DNA of 8,236 nucleotides from JBEEJZ01 sp046046915 (lineage in GTDB: Bacteria > Pseudomonadota > Gammaproteobacteria > Burkholderiales > Burkholderiaceae_C). The notes under the pieces are model-generated. The model did no database searches and was not told where the DNA came from. It was given only the letters and a program-made list of their open reading frames with translations. The translations under genes were made by a program, and so were the position numbers. Shown here piece by piece: positions 1-6,865 of this stretch (positions are counted from its first letter, which is position 1; each line of letters starts with the position of its first letter). The stretch spans positions 1 through 8,236 of the forward strand of contig JBJOIT010000079.1 of NCBI GenBank assembly GCA_046046915.1, in the 5' to 3' direction.

Positions 1-597
1 GGGGCCGTAGTTGGGCGACACCAAGGCATAGGCATCAGCCCCGGTCAGTTCGGGGTGCAATGCCAGCCAAGTCGCCAACGTGGCGCCGGTGGAGCATGCA
101 ATCACCAGCACCTTGTCACCCAGCATGCGCCCAATGCGAACGGCCTCGACCGTGTCCGCAAGCCAGTCTTGCGCGGTGGCCTCTCCCAAGGCCTGTGGGC
201 TGCTGCGGCCGTGACCGCTGAGGCGGGTGTAAAAAACCGAAGCACCTAGCTGTTCTGCCACCCGCTCGGCCAGGGGCGCGGTTTCCAGCCGGGTGGCGGT
301 GAAGCCGTGCAGGTAGACCACGGCCCAGGGCGCTTTTTGGCCGGGCTGACCTTGCCAGATGACCTGCTTGGCCACACCGGGGCGCAAGTCGGCGTAAGTA
401 GCCTCGTTGGTTTTGAGCCAACCCTCCAGCAAGCTTATTTCGCCCGGCGGTGCTGCGCGAGGCGTGGGTGCATCCGGCCCAAAAGCGTTGCGCGGACCGG
501 CAAGCATCACCACAACCAGTAGCAGGACGATGGTCCCTAACGTCCAACCGACGCGGCGGGGCCAGCGAGGTTTTACATGCAAATTGAGCGACCTCAT
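1..597 (-). CDS. Membrane-anchored alpha/beta hydrolase (C-terminus cut by window edge)
   Basis: The frame is open for 199 codons from the ATG at 597 to the window edge, so the C-terminus, including the expected catalytic Asp and His, is not visible. Residues 1-16 are basic and residues 17-34 are strongly hydrophobic, suggesting an N-in signal anchor or signal peptide with the hydrolase domain in the periplasm. The fold is recognisable from the oxyanion-region motif YLHGFT (residues 95-100), the SGHGRS turn (127-132) and a nucleophile elbow ACSTG (167-171) with Ser169 as the probable nucleophile. The elbow reads A-x-S-x-G rather than the usual G-x-S-x-G. The start codon overlaps the murB stop as ATGA, implying translational coupling and co-transcription with murB. 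The substrate is unknown; it could be an esterase, lipase or peptidase-like hydrolase. The family call is firm, the role is not. Confidence 0.85.
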   Translation of the reverse strand, partial: MRSLNLHVKPRWPRRVGWTLGTIVLLLVVVMLAGPRNAFGPDAPTPRAAPPGEISLLEGWLKTNEATYADLRPGVAKQVIWQGQPGQKAPWAVVYLHGFTATRLETAPLAERVAEQLGASVFYTRLSGHGRSSPQALGEATAQDWLADTVEAVRIGRMLGDKVLVIACSTGATLATWLALHPELTGADAYALVSPNYGP

Positions 598-1676
598 ACC
601 ACCACCGGCTCGGGTTCCAGGCGTATGCCGAAGCGTTCGTAAACACTGGTCTGGATGGCCTTGGCCAGGGTCATGACCTCGCCCCCGGTTGCGCCATCGC
701 TGCCATCCGGCTGCTGGCCACCGCGGTTCACCAATACCAGCGCCTGCTTTTCACATACACCGGCTTGGCCGACGCTCTTGCCTTTCCAACCACAGGCATC
801 AATCAACCAACCGGCGGCCAACTTGACCCTGCCATCGTCGAGCTGGTAATGCACGATGCCAGGCTCTCGGGCAATGATGTCCTCGCATTGATGGGCAGAC
901 ACCGTGGGGTTTTTGAAAAAACTACCGGCATTGCCGATGACATCCGGATCAGGAAGCTTGGCACGCCGTATTTCGCACACCCAGTCAAAAATCTGGCGTG
1001 GCGTGGGAGCCTGCACGCCGGTCTGGGCCATTTTTTTCTCCAGGTCGGCATAGCCCAGGACGGGCTTCCAAAGCTTGGGCAAGCGAAAACGAACCTTCAC
1101 AATCACTGCGCGTCCCGCCAGGCCCATGCCTGTGGCGCCACCAGGAGTCGCTGCCGGTGCCGGCGCGTGCTTGAACACCGAATCCCGGTAGCCAAACGAG
1201 CACTGCGCCGCATTCATCGTCAGCATCTGCCCCGTTTGCAAATCAAAAGCGTCTAGCGACTCAAACCTGTCTTGCAACTCCAGGCCATAGGCACCGATGT
1301 TTTGTACTGGAGATGCGCCGACGGTGCCGGGGATCAGCGCCATGTTCTCCAGGCCAAAGTAGCCCTGCTCGACCGTCCAGCGCACCAGCTGGTGCCAGGA
1401 CTCTCCGGCACCAGCCTCCACGATGTAGGCTTTGTCGGTTTCCTCCACGAGGCTCAGGCCCCTGACTTCCATCTTCAGTACCAGGGGTTTGACGTCGCCC
1501 GTCAGCACAATGTTGCTGCCTCCTCCGAGCACAAACTTGTCTTGGGAAACCAGTGCCGGATCGGCCATCACATCGCGCAGGTCTTGCAGGCTGCGCACGC
1601 GCACGAGTTGCTGAGCCTTGGCCACAATGTGGAAGGTGTTGCAGGCCTGCAGGGGAACATTTTTCTCGACTAACAT
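594..1676 (-). CDS. murB: UDP-N-acetylenolpyruvoylglucosamine reductase MurB
   Basis: MurB is the FAD-dependent cytoplasmic enzyme that reduces UDP-GlcNAc-enolpyruvate with NADPH to UDP-MurNAc, the second committed step of peptidoglycan precursor synthesis. Visible hallmarks, in order, are NTFHI (residues 13-17), the FAD-binding loop GGGSNIVL (51-58), PGTVGASPVQNIGAYG (116-131), FGYRDS with the conserved Arg164, GNAGSFFKNP (248-257) with catalytic Ser252, and LEPE near the end with the probable catalytic Glu356. This is the E. coli-like type I architecture. At 360 aa it is longer than E. coli MurB (about 342) because of two small Gly/Ala/Pro-rich loops (about 170-186 and 318-331), yet it stops only four residues after the catalytic Glu, so the usual C-terminal tail is missing. 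No strong ribosome-binding site precedes the ATG. The gene is divergent from yajQ and overlaps the downstream hydrolase start. Confidence 0.97.
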   Translation of the reverse strand: MLVEKNVPLQACNTFHIVAKAQQLVRVRSLQDLRDVMADPALVSQDKFVLGGGSNIVLTGDVKPLVLKMEVRGLSLVEETDKAYIVEAGAGESWHQLVRWTVEQGYFGLENMALIPGTVGASPVQNIGAYGLELQDRFESLDAFDLQTGQMLTMNAAQCSFGYRDSVFKHAPAPAATPGGATGMGLAGRAVIVKVRFRLPKLWKPVLGYADLEKKMAQTGVQAPTPRQIFDWVCEIRRAKLPDPDVIGNAGSFFKNPTVSAHQCEDIIAREPGIVHYQLDDGRVKLAAGWLIDACGWKGKSVGQAGVCEKQALVLVNRGGQQPDGSDGATGGEVMTLAKAIQTSVYERFGIRLEPEPVVV

Positions 1677-1751
1677 GCCAGGATTGTCGCACCGGGGCTA
1701 CTGCCAGCCCCTTGCGTCGGACCGGTGTGCGGGGTCCGTGACTCATCAGGT

Positions 1752-1781
1752 TTGCCACCCCACCTGCTGGCAACTTCTAAT
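1752..1781 (+). promoter_or_regulatory. Candidate sigma-70 promoter of yajQ
   Basis: A -35 element TTGCCA (1752-1757, 5 of 6 to consensus) and a -10 element TCTAAT (1776-1781, 5 of 6) are separated by 18 bp just upstream of yajQ. Predicted initiation near 1788 would leave a leader of only about 9 nt before the ATG at 1797 and would exclude most of the AGAGAG purine stretch (1783-1788) that otherwise looks like the ribosome-binding site. Either translation begins on a very short leader or the true promoter is elsewhere. This is pattern matching only. Confidence 0.45.
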
Positions 1782-1785
1782 TAGA
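1752..1785. repeat. Two inverted repeats over the yajQ promoter (operator-like)
   Basis: The first repeat is TTGCCA (1752-1757) and TGGCAA (1768-1773) with a 10-bp spacer; its left arm coincides with the candidate -35. The second is a perfect 10-bp palindrome TCTAATTAGA (1776-1785) that contains the candidate -10. Their placement suits a repressor or activator site in the murB/yajQ divergent region, but neither matches an operator I recognise, and short palindromes can arise by chance. Confidence 0.35.
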
Positions 1786-1796
1786 GAGTTCCTTTC

Positions 1797-2282
1797 ATGC
1801 CTTCATTTGACACCGTCTGCGAAGCCAATTTGGTCGAAGTGAAAAACGCCGTTGAGAACACCGCCAAAGAGATCGCGACGCGCTTTGACTTCAAAGGAAC
1901 TGCCGCTGCCATCGAGATCAAGGACAAAGAGATCACCCTGATCGGCGACGCCGAGTTTCAGCTCACCCAGATCGAAGATATCCTGCGCAACAAACTGACC
2001 AAGCGCAGCGTGGATGTGCGCTTTCTGGACATGGGTGATGTGCAAAAGATGGGGGGAGACAAGGTCAAGCAGCCGATCAAGGTCAAAAACGGCATCGAGG
2101 CGGAGCTGGCCAAAAAAATCCAGCGGCTCATCAAGGACAGCAAGCTCAAGGTTCAGGCTTCTATCCAGGGCGACGCCGTGCGAGTCAATGGCGCCAAGCG
2201 CGATGACCTGCAGGCTGCCATGGCGCTGTTACGCAAGGACATCACAGACGTGCCCTTGAGCTTTGACAATTTCCGGGACTGA
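1797..2282 (+). CDS. yajQ: YajQ family (UPF0234) nucleotide-binding protein
   Basis: This 161-aa protein matches the YajQ/UPF0234 family from end to end. It shows the invariant N-terminus MPSFD, the RFDFKG segment (residues 28-33), the IKDSKLKVQASIQGD stretch in the second half and the C-terminal FDNFRD. E. coli YajQ is about 163 aa, so the gene is complete. The family has two ferredoxin-like RNA-binding-type domains; the E. coli and Haemophilus members bind nucleotides, and a Xanthomonas homologue has been reported as a c-di-GMP effector that acts with a transcription factor. Whether this protein binds c-di-GMP is inference. The ATG lies 8 nt after an AGAGAG purine stretch. The gene is divergent from murB and is followed 31 bp downstream by an HD-GYP-like gene on the same strand, probably in the same transcript. 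Confidence 0.95.
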   Translation: MPSFDTVCEANLVEVKNAVENTAKEIATRFDFKGTAAAIEIKDKEITLIGDAEFQLTQIEDILRNKLTKRSVDVRFLDMGDVQKMGGDKVKQPIKVKNGIEAELAKKIQRLIKDSKLKVQASIQGDAVRVNGAKRDDLQAAMALLRKDITDVPLSFDNFRD

Positions 2283-2313
2283 ACACACACCCTCGCACAA
2301 GGTGGCCAGCATC

Positions 2314-3270
2314 ATGGTGGTTCAGGACGAAAACGAGTACGAGGACCTGCTCAGCCTGTGGTCTGATCTGGAATCCGGCCTGGGCGTGATCCTCAGCAGC
2401 CCGTCGAGCTGCCAGGAATTCAAGGACCGGGTGGAGCAATACGATCGCTGGCTGGCCGACCTGCTGGCCAAAGACACCGACCTCGGCCTTTACCTGCTGT
2501 TTCAGCTGGCCATCAACTCCCCTGTGGGCTACAGCGCATCGCACGCCCTGGTTTGCGCCGTGCTGTGCCACCTGATCGCGGCCGAACTGAACCTGCCGCA
2601 GGGGGAGCGCGACAGCCTGGTCCGTGCCGCGCTCACCATGAACATCGGCATGACCGCGCTGCAGGACGTGCTGGCCGACCAGATTGAAAAACCCAGCGCC
2701 GAGCAACAACTCGCAATCCGCTCCCACCCGATGACGGGCGGCCTGATGCTGAATCAGCTGGGTATTGAGGATGCCTTGTGGCTCGATATCGTGTCGCGCC
2801 ACCACGACGAAGGCGTGCGATTCACCCTGCGAGAGCTTGCGCCCGCAGTACGACTGAGCCAGATCTTGCGTCTGGTGGACCGATACGCCGCCATGATCAG
2901 CCCTCGCAAGTCGCGTTTGGGCCGCACAGCCGCAGACTCGGCACGCTCCATTTTTGACAACCCGAATCAGAAAAACGACGAGGTGGCTCAGGCCCTGCTC
3001 AATGTGGTGGGTATGTCACCGCCAGGCACCTACGTGCAGCTCGACAGCCAAGAGGTCGCTGTGGTGATGCGTCGATCCAGCGTCGCCAACCAACCGCACG
3101 TTGCAGTGGTGGTCAATGAGCAAGGCACCTTTATGCGCCAGCCCCGCCTGCATCGCACCGCGCAAGGAGGGGCTGCCATCCGTTCGGCACTACCCGCGTC
3201 TGCGGTGACCGAGCCTATCAACCACTACCGGATTCTGCAGCTCGGGGAATACGCTGCACACGCCGGTTGA
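2314..3270 (+). CDS. Degenerate HD-GYP-domain protein
   Basis: This is a 318-aa cytoplasmic protein. I chose the ATG at 2314 because AAGGTGG (2299-2305) sits 8 nt upstream; a TTG at 2263 overlapping yajQ and a GTG at 2302 are in frame but less attractive. Residues 70-250 align by eye with the HD-GYP fold of c-di-GMP phosphodiesterases. His77 sits where the first metal-ligand His is expected, TMNIGM (108-113) replaces the LHDIGK box, SHPMTGG (137-143) and HH (163-164) match the following His motifs, and Asp189 in LVDRYAAM matches the ADVYDAL position. A PPGTYVQL segment (236-243) matches the post-domain PPG motif. The HD dyad is replaced by Met-Asn and the GYP motif is absent, so phosphodiesterase activity is doubtful; a binding or regulatory role is possible. 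The N-terminal 60 residues and C-terminal 60 residues match nothing I recognise. The gene sits directly behind yajQ. Confidence 0.8.
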   Translation: MVVQDENEYEDLLSLWSDLESGLGVILSSPSSCQEFKDRVEQYDRWLADLLAKDTDLGLYLLFQLAINSPVGYSASHALVCAVLCHLIAAELNLPQGERDSLVRAALTMNIGMTALQDVLADQIEKPSAEQQLAIRSHPMTGGLMLNQLGIEDALWLDIVSRHHDEGVRFTLRELAPAVRLSQILRLVDRYAAMISPRKSRLGRTAADSARSIFDNPNQKNDEVAQALLNVVGMSPPGTYVQLDSQEVAVVMRRSSVANQPHVAVVVNEQGTFMRQPRLHRTAQGGAAIRSALPASAVTEPINHYRILQLGEYAAHAG

Positions 3271-3300
3271 GCCGGCGCGCAGCGGCTCAAGCCTTTTTCT
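3267..3300 (+). terminator. Intrinsic terminator of the yajQ/HD-GYP transcript
   Basis: TTGAGCCG (3267-3274) and CGGCTCAA (3283-3290) form a perfect 8-bp stem with an 8-nt loop, followed after GCC by a T-rich tract TTTTTCT (3294-3300). The hairpin starts at the stop codon of the HD-GYP-like gene and covers the stop codon of the convergent plsY; the T-tract lies inside plsY's terminal Lys codons. On the minus strand the stem is not followed by a T-run, so it should act mainly on plus-strand transcription. Confidence 0.65.
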
Positions 3301-3925
3301 TGCCCAGACGCGACTCCGTGCCTTTGGCCAGCCGGCCGATGTTGGCCGCGTGGCGCCACACCAGCAAAAGTGCCATGACGGACAGGCTGAGCAGCGTGCT
3401 TTTGTCCAGATACCAGGCCACATTGCTGCCAAACACGTAGTACACCGGCGCAAACAAGGCGGCCACCAGAGAGGCCAGCGATGAATACCTGAAGAAGTAG
3501 GCCACGATCACCCAGGTGAGGCAGGTGGCCAGGCCCAACCAGCCGCTGAACCCGAGAATCACGCCCAGCGCCGTGGCCACGCCCTTACCACCCTGAAAAC
3601 GGAAAAACACCGGGAACAGGTGACCTAAAAAGGCCGCCAGCCCCACCATGGCAACGGTTCCGTCGCCTAGCCCCAGGGCGGGGCCGTAGATCTTGACCAG
3701 GACCACGGGCAGCCAGCCCTTCACGCCGTCGAGCAGCAGTGTGGCGATGGCTGCTTTTTTGCTGCCCGAGCGCAGCACATTGGTGGCTCCCGGATTCTTG
3801 CTGCCAAAGGTACGCGGATCGCTGAGGCCCATGGCCCGGCTCACAATCACAGCAAACGACAGCGAGCCCAGAAGATAAGCCGCCAAGGTGGCGAAGAGAG
3901 GAAGCAGAGAGGTCACAGATTGCAC
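3287..3925 (-). CDS. plsY: Glycerol-3-phosphate acyltransferase PlsY
   Basis: PlsY is the integral inner-membrane enzyme that transfers the acyl group from acyl-phosphate to glycerol-3-phosphate, making lysophosphatidic acid for phospholipid synthesis. The 212-aa protein has several hydrophobic segments and the three family motifs: LGSLSFAVIVSR (residues 19-30), FGSKNPGATNVLR (40-52) and GHLFPVFFRFQGGKGVAT (101-118). Its length matches the family (about 200-215 aa). I chose the GTG at 3925 because AGGAG lies 6 nt upstream and the start falls just before the first membrane segment. A longer ATG start at 3985 would overlap the preceding reductase gene by 38 bp and add a non-hydrophobic leader not expected in the family. 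The start follows the reductase stop by 22 bp, so the gene is probably last in an operon with the reductase and the acyl-CoA synthetase. It ends in KKKA, convergent to the HD-GYP-like gene. Confidence 0.95.
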   Translation of the reverse strand: MQSVTSLLPLFATLAAYLLGSLSFAVIVSRAMGLSDPRTFGSKNPGATNVLRSGSKKAAIATLLLDGVKGWLPVVLVKIYGPALGLGDGTVAMVGLAAFLGHLFPVFFRFQGGKGVATALGVILGFSGWLGLATCLTWVIVAYFFRYSSLASLVAALFAPVYYVFGSNVAWYLDKSTLLSLSVMALLLVWRHAANIGRLAKGTESRLGKKKA

Positions 3926-3947
3926 GTCTTTCTCCTGATCAAAACCA

Positions 3948-5012
3948 TCAAAAGGCGGGGTCGCGCAAATCCCAGCGCACCGCATCCAGCTCGGCCAGCA
4001 CCTCTGGCGTCAGTTCTATGCCCCAAGCGTCGATGCATTCATCCAGCTGGGCCACGGTAGTCACCCCCAGAATCGTACTGGCCACGCGCCAGCTACCGTA
4101 GCAAAACGCCAGCGCCAGCTGGGTGGGCGTGAGCTCGTACTTACCAGCGATGGCGTTGTAGCGGCGGGCTGCCTTGAGGGAATCGTCACGCCCCCAGCGC
4201 TGCTTCTGCATGGACTCAAAAATGCTCATGCGACCACGAGGCGCCTGCGCGCTGGTGAAACCAGTCTGGTCATATTTGCCGGTCAGCAGGCCAAAGCCCA
4301 GTGGCGAATAGGCCAACAAACCCACCTTCTGGCGATACAGCACTTCATCCAGGCCGTTGTCCACAGCGCGGTTGATCAGGCAATACGGGTTTTGCACGGT
4401 GGCCACCCGCGGCAGGCCATGCTGCTCAGCCAGGCGAACGAACTCCATGACGCCATAGGGCGACTCATTTGACAAGCCAATTTCCCGTACCTTGCCGGCA
4501 CGTACCAGCCGGTCCAGGCCCTCGAGCTGCTCATGAATGCTGGAGATATCCGTGCGGTCCTTGGCCGGCTCGAAGTATTGGTTACCAAAGGCCGGTACGT
4601 GGCGCACCGGCCAGTGGATCTGGTACAGATCAATCACATCGGTTTGCAGTCGGCGCAGGCTGTCTTCGCAAGCGCCCACGATGTCGTCTGCCGTCAGGTT
4701 ATGGCCACCACCCCGCACCCAGTCCAGGCCGCGCGACGGGCCTGCCACCTTGGTCGCCAAAGTCCATTTTTGGCGAACACCGGGGTTGCGGGAAAAGTAG
4801 TTTCCGATGATGGTTTCGGTGGCGCCAAACGTGGCCGCACGGGTGGGCACAGAGTACATCTCGGCCGTGTCCAGAAAGTCCACCCCCCGCTCCAGCGAGC
4901 GCGCCAGAATGGCGTGCGCATCGGCTTCCTTGACCTGCTCACCAAAGGTCATGGTGCCCAGGCAAATGGGCGTTACTTCGAGGGCACTTTGGCCCAGTTT
5001 GATTTTGTTCAT
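3948..5012 (-). CDS. Tas-like NADP(H)-dependent aldo/keto reductase
   Basis: This is a cytoplasmic aldo/keto reductase with a TIM-barrel fold, closely resembling E. coli Tas (346 aa) along its full 354 aa. The catalytic tetrad is visible as Asp48, Tyr53 (in DTAEMY), Lys88 (ATKVAGPSR) and His133 (LYQIHWP). GTMTFGEQ (19-26), QNPYCLINR (207-215) and the cofactor-side AYSPLGFGLLTGKY (234-247) are also Tas-like. I chose the ATG at 5012 because MNKIKLGQSALEV aligns residue for residue with the E. coli N-terminus. An in-frame TTG at 5033 would add seven residues and overlap the upstream stop as TTGA. Neither start has a clear Shine-Dalgarno, so translation may be coupled to the upstream acyl-CoA synthetase, whose stop is 17 bp away. 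The physiological substrate is unknown; Tas was named for suppressing a tyrosine auxotrophy in starving E. coli. Confidence 0.93.
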   Translation of the reverse strand: MNKIKLGQSALEVTPICLGTMTFGEQVKEADAHAILARSLERGVDFLDTAEMYSVPTRAATFGATETIIGNYFSRNPGVRQKWTLATKVAGPSRGLDWVRGGGHNLTADDIVGACEDSLRRLQTDVIDLYQIHWPVRHVPAFGNQYFEPAKDRTDISSIHEQLEGLDRLVRAGKVREIGLSNESPYGVMEFVRLAEQHGLPRVATVQNPYCLINRAVDNGLDEVLYRQKVGLLAYSPLGFGLLTGKYDQTGFTSAQAPRGRMSIFESMQKQRWGRDDSLKAARRYNAIAGKYELTPTQLALAFCYGSWRVASTILGVTTVAQLDECIDAWGIELTPEVLAELDAVRWDLRDPAF

Positions 5013-5029
5013 CACAAGGGTTGGGTAGG

Positions 5030-6865
5030 TCAAGGCAAGTGATCAAGTTTACGGGCCCGGTTCTCTTCTTCCAGCCGCAAGACACGGCGCTGCACCTTGC
5101 CCGTCGTGGTCATGGGCAGTTGATCAATGAATTCGATGTCTTTGGGGTACTCGTAGGTCGCGAGTTGGCCCTTGACGTGGGCCTGTAGCTCGGCCGCCAG
5201 TGCCTGGTCAAAATCGGCAGCCGCCGGGGCGAGCGCCCGACGTTGGGCAAAGTCAGGCGACAACACCACGTAAGCCTTCACTGTGGCGCCGCGCTCGCGG
5301 TCTGGCTTGGGTACCACGGCTGCATTGGCAACGGCCGGGTGCTTGACCAAGCAGTTTTCGATTTCGCCCGGCCCGATTCGATAGCCCGCCGCCTTGAACA
5401 CATCGTCGGCCCGGCCCTGGTACCAAAGATAGCCATCGGCATCGCGCACAGCCATGTCTCCCGTGCGGCACCAGTCGCCGGTGAACTTGGCCAGCGTGGC
5501 GGCCTCGTTCTTCCAATAGCCCAGAAAGAAAATTGGGTCAGGGTCACCGTGTATGTCCCGGCGATGAACGGCCACATCGCCGGGCACGCCCACCGGACAC
5601 TCGTCACCAGCATCGTCAATCACCTGAACGCGATGCCCAGGGTAAGCCTTGCCCATGCAGCCCGGGCGGGCAGGCCAGCCCACCAGTGCATTGACAGCGC
5701 CTGGGGTGGGCGCACAGTTACCCACGATGTAATTGATTTCGGTCTGGCCAAACATTTCATTGACCGTGAGGCCCAGCTCTTGTTGGCAATAGGCAAACAC
5801 GGCATCACCCACCGCTTCGCCAGCACTCATGATGGCCTGCAGCTTCAGGCTGAATTGCTGCTTAGCGTGCGGATAGGCCTTCATCATGGCCTTGAGCGCC
5901 GTTGGGAACAAAAAGGTGTGGCTTACGCTGTGCGCCTGCATCAGGCTGAAGGCCAGCTCAGGGCTGAATCGACCGTTGAAAGCCACGATGGGCCGACCAA
6001 AGAAGAGCGTGGGTAACAAGGCGTCCATCAGCCCGCCGGTCCAGGCCCAGTCTGCCGGCGACCACAAGACAGCCTGCGAGTCGGTTCGCAGGGTCAGCGG
6101 GTCTTGCAGCACGTCAGCATCAAATCCAAACCAGTTCTGGCTGCACACAAAACCGGTCAGGTTACCGATCAGGGCACGATGGGGAATCAAGGCCCCCTTG
6201 GGCTGGCCGGTGGTGCCACTGGTGTAGATGAGGATTGCGGGGTCATCGGCCCGGGTCTGCGCGGCTTCGAAGCTCGCCTCTTGCGCCGCCAGTGCCTGGG
6301 CGTAATCCAGATCCGAATTGGCGGCCGCTGCCCCTACCCCCAGCAGGCAGCGCAAGGCCGGGCAATCGGCCCTAACCGACTGCACGTTGTCTATGCTCGA
6401 CTCATCAACCAGCGCCACAGTGGCGGCGCTGTCGTTCAAGCGAAAAGCCAGCGCATCCGGCCCAAACAGCATGGACAAAGGCATGGCCACCGCGCCCATT
6501 TGCAGCACCGCCATGTAGGCCACCGCGGTTTCAAAGCGCTGGGGCATGACGATGGCAACACGGTCACCCGGCTTCACGCCAGATGCGCGCAGCACGCCCG
6601 ACAGCCGGTTGGCTTGTTCCTGCAATTGCGCGTAGCTCCAGGCCTGGCCACTTTCAGCCTGGGACGAGCCAGCGGTGTGTTCGATCACCGCCACGCGTTT
6701 GGCCGCATCGGGCTGCTCTGCCCAACGTCGGCAGCAAAACTGGGCCATGTTGAAGTGCTCTGGCACCCGCCAGCGGAAGTTGCGGTGCAGATCGGCGTAA
6801 CGGTCCGTCAAGCCACCAGGAGCATCGTCCGGGCGGGTTTGGGCAGCGGGTGTCTTACGTATCAT
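5030..6865 (-). CDS. AMP-dependent acyl-CoA synthetase
   Basis: This 611-aa protein belongs to the ANL (acyl-CoA synthetase/NRPS adenylation/luciferase) superfamily, which activates a carboxylate as acyl-AMP and transfers it to CoA. Motifs in order are the P-loop YTSGTTGQPKG (residues 214-224), SPADWAWTGG (269-278), MFGQTE (371-376), the ribose-contacting Asp470 in WCRTGD, the hinge region YQGRADDVFKAAGYRIGPGE (482-501), and the catalytic Lys590 in TTTGKVQRR. All key residues are present. RWRVPEHFNMAQ near the N-terminus and the ADWAW motif resemble the acetyl-CoA- and medium-chain-type branch, so a short or medium-chain fatty or organic acid is likely, but the substrate cannot be fixed by eye. 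I chose the ATG at 6865; the frame extends to 6937 but would then overlap the divergent hydrolase deeply. It appears to head an operon with the reductase and plsY. No ribosome-binding site is visible. Confidence 0.93.
   Translation of the reverse strand: MIRKTPAAQTRPDDAPGGLTDRYADLHRNFRWRVPEHFNMAQFCCRRWAEQPDAAKRVAVIEHTAGSSQAESGQAWSYAQLQEQANRLSGVLRASGVKPGDRVAIVMPQRFETAVAYMAVLQMGAVAMPLSMLFGPDALAFRLNDSAATVALVDESSIDNVQSVRADCPALRCLLGVGAAAANSDLDYAQALAAQEASFEAAQTRADDPAILIYTSGTTGQPKGALIPHRALIGNLTGFVCSQNWFGFDADVLQDPLTLRTDSQAVLWSPADWAWTGGLMDALLPTLFFGRPIVAFNGRFSPELAFSLMQAHSVSHTFLFPTALKAMMKAYPHAKQQFSLKLQAIMSAGEAVGDAVFAYCQQELGLTVNEMFGQTEINYIVGNCAPTPGAVNALVGWPARPGCMGKAYPGHRVQVIDDAGDECPVGVPGDVAVHRRDIHGDPDPIFFLGYWKNEAATLAKFTGDWCRTGDMAVRDADGYLWYQGRADDVFKAAGYRIGPGEIENCLVKHPAVANAAVVPKPDRERGATVKAYVVLSPDFAQRRALAPAAADFDQALAAELQAHVKGQLATYEYPKDIEFIDQLPMTTTGKVQRRVLRLEEENRARKLDHLP

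Noticed and set aside
116..646. Minus-strand open frame of 176 codons at the left edge
   Set aside because: It is in a different frame from the hydrolase that starts at 597; its translation is Arg/Pro-rich, while the correct frame shows HGF and nucleophile motifs and stays open to the window edge.
2263..2313. TTG start giving the HD-GYP-like protein 17 extra residues and a 20-bp overlap with yajQ
   Set aside because: No ribosome-binding site precedes the TTG, whereas the ATG at 2314 has AAGGTGG at good spacing.
2242..2805. Minus-strand open frame of 187 codons opposite the HD-GYP-like gene
   Set aside because: Gln/His-rich shadow with no domain and no ribosome-binding site; the plus-strand frame has the conserved HD-type motifs.
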